A stretch of 17,666 bases of DNA from assembly GCA_027488055.1 (NCBI GenBank), contig JAIYCK010000399.1:1-17666 (forward strand), in the 5' to 3' direction. The notes under the pieces were generated by a model. It had not been told where the DNA came from. It was given only the letters and a program-made list of their open reading frames with translations, and made no database searches. Source of the DNA: Flavobacteriales bacterium. GTDB lineage: Bacteria; Bacteroidota; Bacteroidia; Flavobacteriales_D; Sanyastnellaceae. A program made the translations under genes and the position numbers. Shown here in pieces: positions 8,286 to 16,000 of the stretch. Every line of letters begins with the position of its first letter. The first letter of the stretch is position 1.

Positions 8286-9146
8286 CTAGCGCAATGTGAA
8301 ATTCACTGGTACAGTCATCGATAAACGAACCTCTTTACCGTTTTGACGCGCAGCCTTGAATTTCTTCAATTTCTTCACTGCTTTCTCAGCTTCGGTGCTT
8401 AGGTTTTTACCTCCTGTAACTCCGCGAACCACTTTTACGTTGGTTACTGAACCGTCCTTTTCAACAACAAATTGAACGTATACCTTTCCTTGAATACCGT
8501 TTTCACGTTCCATTTCAGGATAGTCAATGTTGCTCTGAATATCAAGGGTCATAGCAGCCTCACCGCCTGGGTATTGTGGCATTTCGGCCGCAAAGGTCAC
8601 TGGCTCTTCTATTTTCACCTCTTCCTTCACCTCTTCCTTCTGCGGTGCAGTAGGCCCCATTGGGCCATTTTCTCCCTCTTTGTCTTCATCGCCTACATTC
8701 TCATCCTTCACATCATCTTGTGATGGTGGTGGATCTTCCACTTTGGCTTCTACTACTTCGATCTCAGTGAATTTAATCTGTTTGATCGTTGGTGGCGGTG
8801 GTGGTGGTGGCGGGGGTGGTGGCGGTGGTGGTGGTGCATCATCTGCCTTAGGTGGCTCAATCATTTCCACGATTTTCTCCACTGGCAATTCTTCCACATT
8901 TTCCACGTGCTCACCAAACAACACGGGAGCTCCAAAGCCAACAGCCGCCATAGACACTGTGAATGCCAAGGCAACAGCCAAGTTCACACCATGTGACTTA
9001 CGGATTTTGTAGGCCCCATATTCTTTGAGCTTATCTTGAAACACCAAGGTATTTCTATTTTGGCTCAAGACATTGTTCCACCCCAAATCAATACTGACCA
9101 AGGTGATCAGGGCAGCCATTCCGACAAATATTAATATGATTGTCAT
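8286..9146 (-). CDS. tonB: TonB energy transducer with long proline tract
   Basis: The product has 286 residues. The C-terminal domain (about 190-286) has the TonB signature seen in Bacteroidota: YPGGEAAM, NIDYPEMERENGIQGKV, VQFVVEKDGSVTNVKVV, and ends in VRLSMTVPVNF. It is preceded by a periplasm-spanning region with 15 consecutive prolines (about residues 105-119) and acidic, Lys/Glu-rich repeats. A membrane helix lies at about 54-80, just after KEYGAYKIRKSHG. A second hydrophobic segment occupies residues 2-20, which is not usual for TonB. Role: carries energy from the ExbB/ExbD proton channel to TonB-dependent outer-membrane receptors. It is the last gene of the exbB-exbD-exbD operon, 74 bp after the second exbD, followed by a strong terminator. 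The ATG at 9146 was chosen because no other in-frame ATG gives a sensible membrane anchor; an in-frame TTG further on is possible. Confidence 0.93.
   Translation of the reverse strand: MTIILIFVGMAALITLVSIDLGWNNVLSQNRNTLVFQDKLKEYGAYKIRKSHGVNLAVALAFTVSMAAVGFGAPVLFGEHVENVEELPVEKIVEMIEPPKADDAPPPPPPPPPPPPPPPTIKQIKFTEIEVVEAKVEDPPPSQDDVKDENVGDEDKEGENGPMGPTAPQKEEVKEEVKIEEPVTFAAEMPQYPGGEAAMTLDIQSNIDYPEMERENGIQGKVYVQFVVEKDGSVTNVKVVRGVTGGKNLSTEAEKAVKKLKKFKAARQNGKEVRLSMTVPVNFTLR
8616..8639 (-). repeat. Two perfect 12-bp tandem copies within tonB
   Basis: The 12-mer CACCTCTTCCTT occurs twice in a row on the plus strand. On the coding strand it encodes the doubled KEEV unit of the periplasmic linker, a likely duplication by slippage in a region under little sequence constraint. 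Confidence 0.8.
8790..8834 (-). repeat. Polyproline microsatellite (15 Pro codons) in tonB
   Basis: Fifteen successive proline codons, mostly CCA with three CCG and one CCC, form a 45-bp triplet tract on the coding strand. The codon mixture makes it less slippery than a pure repeat. Such tracts form an extended rod in TonB that spans the periplasm, and runs of Pro codons normally depend on elongation factor P. Confidence 0.9.
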
Positions 9147-9174
9147 ATACTGTATGTTTTTATGTTTTGTGAAG

Positions 9175-9196
9175 GGGAGTACAGGCCTGCATTCCC
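9175..9196 (-). other. Imperfect hairpin between the second exbD and tonB
   Basis: In the 74-bp gap between exbD and tonB, the 22 bases GGGAGTACAG-GC-CTGCATTCCC form an inverted repeat with one mismatch and one wobble around the palindrome CAGGCCTG. No U-run follows, so it is more likely an RNA stability or processing element than a terminator. Confidence 0.45.
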
Positions 9197-9220
9197 ATCG
9201 TTCACCAAAAAATCATTTTT

Positions 9221-9853
9221 TTATAATCCCAATTCGGCGGTACGCTGTCTCACTGCAATTGCTTCGCTCTCGGCCATATCTTGAATGGCACGTTTACGCA
9301 CATTGCAAATTTCCAATTCATCTACCGCATTGATTACATTCTTATACTTCGTTTCCGGAATTGTTTTCACAATCACGAATGGAGCTTCATCGGCACCGGT
9401 CAAATCGCCAAATTGTTCTTGGTATTCTTCCTTCGACATTTCCTTGTTGTTGTAGCGTGTTTTCAACGCATTCACCGCTTCGATAATGCTTCTATTGCGG
9501 TCCAACAACATTTTGCGAATTCCATCTTTGGAAAAATTCGACAACTCCAACACCGTTGAATCTGGTTTGAAGAAACCCTTGTAATAATACACTTCGTTTT
9601 CCTTTTCTCCTAGCAAGATAGTCGTTGCTAAGTCCTTATTCAATTTGGTTTTGGTGTCATCGTCCTTGGCCTCTTTGGGGTAAATGATTTCCATTGCCTT
9701 TGGCTTGGCCAATGTGGCTGCCAAGACGAAGAAGGTCAAAAGCAAGAACGCCAAATCCACCATGGGCGTCATGTCGATTCGAGCTGAGCCTTTTTTTGCG
9801 GTCTTTTTGCCGTGTTTACCACCGCCTCCACCGCCATCTACTATTTCTGCCAT
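9221..9853 (-). CDS. exbD: ExbD-family biopolymer transport protein, second copy
   Basis: The product has 210 residues. After a Gly/Lys-rich cytoplasmic N-terminus (six consecutive Gly at 7-12, then KHGKKTAKKG) comes RIDMTPMVDLAFLLLTFFVL, the single membrane helix of the ExbD/TolR family. Asp33 corresponds to the essential proton-carrying Asp of ExbD. The rest is periplasmic and longer than in E. coli ExbD (141 residues), with segments such as ENEVYYYKG and APFVIVKTIPETKYKNVINAVDEL resembling other Bacteroidota ExbD proteins. Role: stator component, with ExbB, of the proton channel that drives TonB. It lies 46 bp downstream of another exbD and 74 bp upstream of tonB. The two ExbD proteins are different in sequence outside the helix, so this is not a recent duplication. 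Confidence 0.93.
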   Translation of the reverse strand: MAEIVDGGGGGGKHGKKTAKKGSARIDMTPMVDLAFLLLTFFVLAATLAKPKAMEIIYPKEAKDDDTKTKLNKDLATTILLGEKENEVYYYKGFFKPDSTVLELSNFSKDGIRKMLLDRNRSIIEAVNALKTRYNNKEMSKEEYQEQFGDLTGADEAPFVIVKTIPETKYKNVINAVDELEICNVRKRAIQDMAESEAIAVRQRTAELGL

Positions 9854-9899
9854 GTTATGCTCTTATTGATCTTTTTAAATATTTGCTCTAAGAAAGCCC

Positions 9900-10586
9900 T
9901 TATTGATCGCCATTTACTTTGGCATCGGGCGCTTCTGAACCTTTCAAATTGGTCACCATATTGAATTGGTAGATCGAATTATCGCGGAACGTATCGACTA
10001 CTTTTTTCACTTTGGCGTACTCGGTCTCAGCATCTGCTTTGATAGCATAACTTAGACCGTTTTTCTTGTCCTTCAAATCTTCTGTGGTCAAGCCTTGTTC
10101 ATTGGCATCGTCCAAGAAACCTTGGTAACCATCCAATATCCATGCGCTCAATTGGTTGTCCAAAGAGTCCGTAGGAATTCCCTTGGTCAATTTGTCCATT
10201 TGTTCTTTCATGTCGTTGTCGGCAGTCAGATATTTCGGCAAATTCGCCACGCTTTGACCGAAAGTACCCATATTGACAAAATTGTCGATTTGGGTTTGGG
10301 TCAATTGCATGGTGGGGTAGCGTTGCATCAAATGACCCAACGTATACTCACGTATTTTTTTTCCAGAAATATCGAAGAAAACGCGACCTTCTTTGTCCAC
10401 GGTCACCAACATTACCTTTTCAGGAAGTTGGATTTCCGAAGTTGCGCTTGGTGGCTCAGCTTCCACTGGCTCCATATTACGAAACTTGGCCGTCAACATG
10501 AAGAACGTTACCAACAAGAAGGCAAGGTCAACCATGGGCGTCATGTCCAGGCTGGGTGCACTTTTGGGTACTTTAATTTTTGGCAT
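9900..10586 (-). CDS. exbD: ExbD-family biopolymer transport protein, first copy
   Basis: The product has 228 residues. A short basic N-terminus (MPKIKVPKSAP) leads into SLDMTPMVDLAFLLVTFFML, the ExbD/TolR membrane helix, with Asp20 as the expected protonatable residue. The periplasmic part is long: EKVMLVTVDKEGRVFFDISGKK resembles the first strand region of ExbD, followed by a helical insert of about 100 residues (FGQSVANLPKYLTADNDMKEQ and after), then GLSYAIKADAETEYAKVKKVVDTFRDN, which matches the typical ExbD C-terminal subdomain. Long ExbD forms of this kind are, to my knowledge, normal in Bacteroidota. It sits 56 bp after exbB. Role: probably assembles with ExbB and the second ExbD in the TonB motor. 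Whether the two copies form a mixed dimer is unknown. Confidence 0.93.
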   Translation of the reverse strand: MPKIKVPKSAPSLDMTPMVDLAFLLVTFFMLTAKFRNMEPVEAEPPSATSEIQLPEKVMLVTVDKEGRVFFDISGKKIREYTLGHLMQRYPTMQLTQTQIDNFVNMGTFGQSVANLPKYLTADNDMKEQMDKLTKGIPTDSLDNQLSAWILDGYQGFLDDANEQGLTTEDLKDKKNGLSYAIKADAETEYAKVKKVVDTFRDNSIYQFNMVTNLKGSEAPDAKVNGDQ

Positions 10587-10642
10587 CGTTCTGTTTCTTA
10601 ATTAGTATTGCTATGATTCAATTCCAAAAGGAAGTGAAACAA

Positions 10643-11443
10643 TTAGTGCTTTGCAGCAAATGTTTGTGCTACAGAGAAACCAGCCTCATCGATACCGTAC
10701 GTCAATGCGTCGATACGATTGCTAAAGAAGTTAAAGAACAAGATTGCCACGGCAGAGGCCGCGATACCCAAGAAGGTATTGATAAGTGCTTCAGAGATAC
10801 CCACAGAAAGTTGAGCTGGATCTGGCACACCGGCAGACATCGCTTGGAACGACTTGATCATACCCGATACAGTACCCAATAGTCCGATCAATACACCCAA
10901 AGAAGCGCAAGTAGACAATACCACCAAGTTCTTTGACAACATTGGAAGCTCCAATGAAGTAGCTTCTTCCAATTCTTGTTTCAACGAAGTGATTTTGGAT
11001 TCCTTATCCATGTTGGTGTCGGTAGACAACGCTTTGTATTTGTCCAATCCAGCGCGCATTACAGCGCCTACTGAACCTTTTTGTTTGTTACAAGCTGCAA
11101 TGGCTTCATCAATTTTACCATTGTTGAGCAATCCACGTACGTTGCGGATGAAAGTATCCACATTGCCCTTTCCACGTGATTGGAACAAGCTGATCAAACG
11201 CTCAAAGAAGAAAGTGATTACGATGATGTTCACTGCGATAAGAAGCGGAACGATCCATCCACCTTTGTATACTGTTCCCATCAAATTGTGAGGATGGCCC
11301 AAAATTGGATCATTGCCTTCGAAGTTGGATGGACTTCCAAGTGCATAGATATAGATGAGTACACCTACCACTATGGCAACAGGAATAGCAATGTACGGGA
11401 AGATAGAGGTGAAATTAAGGCCTCCTGACTTTTGATTGCTCAT
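10643..11443 (-). CDS. exbB: ExbB/TolQ/MotA-family proton channel protein
   Basis: The product has 266 residues with about four predicted membrane helices: about 14-34, 62-82, 165-190 and 215-240. Between the second and third lies a cytoplasmic helical region (FIRNVRGLLNNGKIDEAIAAC...GAVMRAGLDKY) typical of the family. The hallmark LGLLGTVSGMIKSFQAM follows in the third helix, and SEALINTFLGIAASAVAI corresponds to the ALxTTxxGLxxAIPA region lining the channel. One more helix than E. coli ExbB is seen at the N-terminus, as I recall for other Bacteroidota homologues. Role: pentameric proton channel powering TonB through ExbD. It is the first recognisable gene of the operon; a perfect inverted repeat lies about 54 bp upstream. 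Confidence 0.95.
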   Translation of the reverse strand: MSNQKSGGLNFTSIFPYIAIPVAIVVGVLIYIYALGSPSNFEGNDPILGHPHNLMGTVYKGGWIVPLLIAVNIIVITFFFERLISLFQSRGKGNVDTFIRNVRGLLNNGKIDEAIAACNKQKGSVGAVMRAGLDKYKALSTDTNMDKESKITSLKQELEEATSLELPMLSKNLVVLSTCASLGVLIGLLGTVSGMIKSFQAMSAGVPDPAQLSVGISEALINTFLGIAASAVAILFFNFFSNRIDALTYGIDEAGFSVAQTFAAKH

Positions 11444-11786
11444 AATAAAAATTTTTAACGGTTTTTGATGATTGATAAAAATTACACTTTCGATTGGTTC
11501 GGAATATCTCTTTCCGAACGGGCGCCAAACATACTAAAACTTCTGCAAAGTATCGATGAACTGAATGTTGTCTTTTTCGAAATTCAGCAAATTGACTCCC
11601 TCAGAACGATTTACTAAACTCGAAATTACATGGGCAAAGGAGAAAAGGGCTTTTGGAAGGGTCAAATAATCTTCATTTTTCGCAGTTCAACCTAACCGAA
11701 TTAGACCACACACTACTAAACACGGGTTGTGTAAAAAAACCAGGTCGCTCAAAGCCACGCCTCCGAATTCAAATTAATTTGTCCAC
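11444..11786. other. Divergent intergenic region between exbB and cvpA
   Basis: This 343-bp region must hold the promoters of both divergent genes. It contains a perfect inverted repeat (11497-11519), an A/T-rich leader directly before exbB and a 52-codon stretch without stops on the minus strand (down to the TAG at 11534) that might be a small ORF. No textbook -33/-7 pair stands out. TAATTTTT (minus strand) and TTAATTTG just before cvpA are near matches to the -7 element. Confidence 0.5.
11497..11519. promoter_or_regulatory. Perfect inverted repeat GTTCGGAA-N7-TTCCGAAC upstream of exbB
   Basis: The 8-bp arms are exact complements with a 7-base spacer, spanning 23 bp. It lies 54 bases before the exbB start on the minus strand and about 270 bases before cvpA. 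Size and symmetry fit a dimeric repressor operator or an RNA stem-loop in the leader. No U-run follows on either strand, so it does not look like a terminator. The sequence is not Fur-box-like. Confidence 0.5.
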
Positions 11787-12407
11787 ATGGTAAGTTATCT
11801 CGATCTCTTTTTGCTCCTGCCCATCGGATTGGCCATTTGGCGTGGCTGGAAAAATGGCTTTGTGATGGAAATTTTTTCCGCTCTAGCCCTTTTTGTCGGA
11901 CTGTATGCAGGAGTCCATTTGAGCAATTGGACGGCCGGTGTCATGCGCGAAACCTTCGGTATGGAGGGCGATCATGTTCCCATCACGTCGTTTGTACTTG
12001 TGTTTATACTTGTTTGTGTGGGCATCTTTTTCTTGGGCAAGCTCATTACCAAAAATGTGAGCAACGGCGGTGCCGAGCGCTGGAATCAAATCGGAGGATC
12101 CTTCTTTGCACTCACCAAAACATTGCTTTTTTTGAGCATCGTTTTCATCCTATTCAATATTGCTGACGCACGGTACAGCCTACTTTCCGCACAACAAAAA
12201 CAGAAATCCTACCTCTACGAGCCCATCTACCATTTTGGTCTAACGATCATTCCTGCCCTCAAAGAAAGCCAGTTTTATGAGCACCTTAAAAATGACCATC
12301 TCGCCCCTGTGCTCAAAAACACCACCGAATCGATTGAACAAAAAGTAGAAGAGAAAACCGACAAAAAAGGAGAAGTAAAAGCTAAAAAAACGGCCAACAC
12401 CCCATAA
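11787..12407 (+). CDS. cvpA: CvpA family membrane protein
   Basis: The product has 206 residues with four predicted helices (about 4-18, 26-46, 66-88, 104-126). The N-terminal YLDLFLLLPIGLAIWRGWKNGF matches the opening of CvpA/colicin V production proteins, in which a DxxLLL-helix is followed by GxxxGF. The loop around ITKNVSNGGAERWNQIGGSFF corresponds to the conserved amphipathic segment and Gly-rich turn of the family. The C-terminal tail (about 175-206) is Lys/Glu-rich and probably disordered in the cytoplasm. CvpA proteins are inner-membrane proteins linked to colicin V export and envelope stress in E. coli; the exact function is unclear. It is a single gene here, divergent from exbB and convergent with the next gene. 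Confidence 0.88.
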   Translation: MVSYLDLFLLLPIGLAIWRGWKNGFVMEIFSALALFVGLYAGVHLSNWTAGVMRETFGMEGDHVPITSFVLVFILVCVGIFFLGKLITKNVSNGGAERWNQIGGSFFALTKTLLFLSIVFILFNIADARYSLLSAQQKQKSYLYEPIYHFGLTIIPALKESQFYEHLKNDHLAPVLKNTTESIEQKVEEKTDKKGEVKAKKTANTP

Positions 12408-12497
12408 TGTCGAAGTAAGTAATCGAACCTGCGTATAAAAGAAGAACCTTAATGGTCAAGGATCCGCCGCCTCCCAAGATGAGGCTGCTACATCAAA

Positions 12498-12833
12498 TCA
12501 AGAGATAGGATACACCACCTTTCGAATACTGGGCAGATGCGTCAAGTACTTCACACGAACACTGGTACCGATCGGATACAGAGGCTCACCTTCGCAACGC
12601 TCCTCAGCCCGAAATTTGATTTCCTGCCCAGATGCCGTGATGAACAGGATCAAAGGATAGAAATAACGCTTACCCGCTTCTTGGGTTGACATCCAATTCA
12701 CAATGACGCCTTCGGCATGCACACCCTTGCGGTGCAATTGAATAGTATATCTGAATTTGTACAACAAAACCGCCAACACCAATGCGAGTGTGAGTGCAGT
12801 CACGAGCCAATCTTGCCAGGTCCAGTTTTCCAT
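12498..12833 (-). CDS. DUF3592-like small membrane protein
   Basis: The product has 111 residues. One N-terminal membrane helix (about 9-28, WLVTALTLALVLAVLLYKF) is followed by a beta-rich domain containing AEGVIVNW, RYFYPLILFITASGQEIKF and PIGTSVRVKYLTHLPSIRKV. This order (GxV, YPxxxF, DGQ-like turn, GxxVxVxY, P) is the pattern of DUF3592 domains. Function is unknown. The domain would lie on one face of the membrane; the orientation cannot be told with confidence. It is convergent with cvpA, and separated from the upstream LamG gene by a terminator, so it probably has its own promoter. A GAGGAGG motif lies about 30 bases before the ATG, too far to act as its ribosome binding site. Confidence 0.75.
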   Translation of the reverse strand: MENWTWQDWLVTALTLALVLAVLLYKFRYTIQLHRKGVHAEGVIVNWMSTQEAGKRYFYPLILFITASGQEIKFRAEERCEGEPLYPIGTSVRVKYLTHLPSIRKVVYPIS

Positions 12834-12948
12834 CGCGAATATCTTGCGCCAAGGCGAATCCTCCTCAGACGTGGTAAAAATAAAAAAGTCCAGTTAGCGG
12901 CATCGCATGTTGTTGAAAGATAATTGGAAGTTGACTCTTCTTTAAATG

Positions 12949-12973
12949 GAAAAGGGCCACCTCTCAGCGACCC
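12949..12973 (-). terminator. Intrinsic terminator of the LamG/PKD protein gene
   Basis: On the minus strand GGGTCGCT-GAGA-GGTGGCCC folds into an 8-bp stem (including G-U pairs), followed by TTTTCC. It lies about 40 bases after the stop codon of the 1265-residue protein. Confidence 0.65.
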
Positions 12974-13013
12974 AATTTCCTTTATGTGATGATTGTTTAA
13001 AGTAGGTTCTTTA

Positions 13014-16000
13014 TTAATTGCCCATTCGGATAATGGCTCTTTCGCCGCTTTCCAAATCCAAGACTTCGACGATGGCGTTAGCGGCATAACGTCGATCTGA
13101 AAAATGAATGGTTTCTCCCTGATAAACGTTTACGATGGGTTCTATAATTTGTTGCCCCAATACATTGTACGCTGAAATGCGCAGTTTGTGCGGCCCACTG
13201 AAGAAAAACCGAAGTTCAACGCCGTCTTCTGTCAATCGACCGATCACCTCGGCAGCAAGATTGTTTCCTTGATTTTTAGCAGAAACAATGCGCACTTGCT
13301 TCGTGATCTGTGCCTGGCAATCTGTGTTTTTGGCCGTCAACGTCACATCAAAAATACCCTTCTGGTTGAATAAGTGCGTGGCATTCTCCTCTGCCGTGAG
13401 AATGGTCGCATCACCGAAATTCCATTGATAACTCGCAGCTCCAAAGGAGGTATTGTAAAAACCAACCTCTACAGCACCGTTGATCAATTCAAATTCATTT
13501 GAAATCATCTCGAAATCAGCGGCAAGTTCACTCAGCACAGGAACTGCAAATTCAAACGTCTTGTCACAACCATTCTGATCGCGCACAAAGAGGGTATATA
13601 CTCCCTGACCAATGCCACTGTGACGTGCAGATTTGTGTCCATCGCTCCAGGTTAATTCGTACACGCCTGTGCCACCCAAAATTTCCACTTCAATATGTCC
13701 GTCTTTGCTATTGGCGCAGGTCGCTGGCTTTACATCAGCCAACGCTTGTAGATCCTCATTTTGCTTGATTTCAAAAACGGCTTTAGTGGTTCCGCATACT
13801 CCATTCTGATGAATGAGTGCCGTGTATTGTCCAGCCGCAAGACCTTCGATGCTTTCACTCGTTTCGATCTGTTTAGACTGTGCCACAACTGTTGCGTCAG
13901 AGGCCATCCAGTCAATCATCAGACCCTTGGTTTTACCTGCGTTAAATTCTACCTTGCCTTCATTTTGGCCAGGACAACCTGCGCCGGAAACAGTCGCAAT
14001 GGAAGCTCCTCCAATGCGCAATTGAAAACGCAATTGTTCAGTACCCGCAGTTAGATTCAATTCAATTGGACTAGCTTCCCGAAGGGGATATTGATTACCA
14101 TTGAGTAAGTCTTCCAAGACGACGCATGCACCGCCCGCAAAGGCATCCAATCCAATTGGGGTGAATGTATATGTGCCAGAGGTACCTACTTCCAATCGAA
14201 GTGGAATCAATACCTCTGCGGTAGGACGTGCGGTGGAGTACACCGAAAGATCATATCCATCGTCCGATATGGCCGCGAAATAAGGAGCGGTTTCCATAGG
14301 ACTGCGCAATTTGAATGCGTCAAAGGTCCCTTCAAAGCGAGCCGTGGCTGCATCTGTATAATGTAACACCACTTCATCCACGATGCCGCCGCCACTCAAT
14401 TGAAGAGAAAGGTTGGAACCTGCTGATTCAACCGAACGAAAGGTTCCGTTGATATTGGCTTTTACTCCTTCACGAGCAGTCAAAACAGGGCTAGCGGCAT
14501 TGGCAACCACAAAGAACGATTGTGAACTGGCGATGTAGCGTGAACCACCATTGCTGGATACACCATTGATATAGGAGGCATATAAGCCTGTAGCGGCATT
14601 GAAAATATACACGGCATTATTCATATTGGTCTTGACCCAATCGGCATCGTTCCAATCGATGGTGCATGGATATGGATTGGCCACCATATTCCAACCATCC
14701 GCGCTGGCATTCCCTGTATTCGTATATGTCACAGGCATTGTTTGATCACCAGAGTAAATAGTACCCGTGACATCAATGGTCATAGCGCCAGCAGGCTGAT
14801 ACAAAAAGTATCCAGCATTGGCAATGATCGGATTGGTGATATCGGTGGCACCCACATACCCGCTGTTGATACCTCCAGGAGCTGTCTCGTTATACCGTTG
14901 CACATTATTAAATGAATATGGCGGTGGGATATCCGCTCCATTGAAGCCGGTAGTGGTCAAATCGTCATTCCAGTCCTGCAAGGTTTTCGATTGGACGGGA
15001 GAACACAAGTTAATCCAACCCGTGTTGCTGGCCGCATGATAGCGCTGCACAGTCACATCGCCCAGGATTGATCCGCTCGACAATGGGCCTATCATACCTG
15101 TACCTGATATATCAGAGATCAAGGTCAACTTGTTATTCGTTGTCAATTGACCAGATACAATATTCAAATACCCTCTCAAATGCACTCCGCTGAGTGAAGA
15201 AGAAATGGTCAATCCCAATGCATTTTGCAGCGTAGCATGGTTGAAATTCACCAAATTCGTTCCGTTCAACGTTTGCGCTTGCGCTCCGGCAAAAACAAAC
15301 GTACTTGTTTGGGCATTCAGGGTGCCATTGACCGTCATATTTTCAGTGATGGTCGTGGTGCCGGAACCCGCGTTCCAAATACCCGTTGCATCGATGGTCA
15401 AATTCTTACATTCCAAATTCGCCCAGTCGTTGGTGACACTGATGCCGGGACGAACGATGATTTGACTATTGGGACAAAAAGTAGTGATGGCTTGTGGAGG
15501 TCCTGCAAGACTCGTAGACCAAATCGCACCGCTCGCATTGCCAGACGCAATAGCGTACCAGGTCACATCCTGTTGGACTAAATAAATTTGAGCTCCATCA
15601 GCTATCGACAAATTACTGACCTCAAAATATGGAGCCGAATAAAGTCCTGTGATAGCCGTTTCATCATCAATTCCATCCCCATCAGTATCTATAACGAGAG
15701 CCAATTTATCGCTGCTGAAACCCGTGATACCTGTCATATCGAATCGCAATGAAACCGTTCCAGGATCATTGACTCTATTGCATTTCCATGTGCGCGATAG
15801 TTTGGAACTGTACAAGCAATTAGACCCTGCGTGGGCGGCAAAAGTGCTTGCGCCATTGTTGTTGCCAAAGATCAAATAGTCTCCATCATCGAGCGAAGAA
15901 GGCGTGCGCACTTCCATGATATCATCAGCGCTCACGCTGTTGGATGTAGTCACATGCAAGCCCTGCGAAGCAAGGTCCTTACCTATGCCAAAAATATCAT

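Noticed and set aside
8680..9012. Plus-strand ORF with a poly-glycine run opposite tonB
   Set aside because: The glycine run is only the complement of the TonB proline tract; the TonB frame has strong family signatures.
11565..11669. 34-codon plus-strand ORF (starts MLSFSKFSKLTPSE) between exbB and cvpA
   Set aside because: It overlaps the opposite-strand candidate small ORF, is very short and has no evidence of its own; both cannot easily be real.
12670..12852. TTG-started 60-codon minus-strand frame behind a GAGGAGG motif overlapping the DUF3592-like gene
   Set aside because: The Shine-Dalgarno-like motif is well placed, but the translation is Cys/Arg-rich and featureless, whereas the ATG frame at 12833 gives a membrane helix and a DUF3592 pattern. 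Bacteroidota use Shine-Dalgarno sites little.
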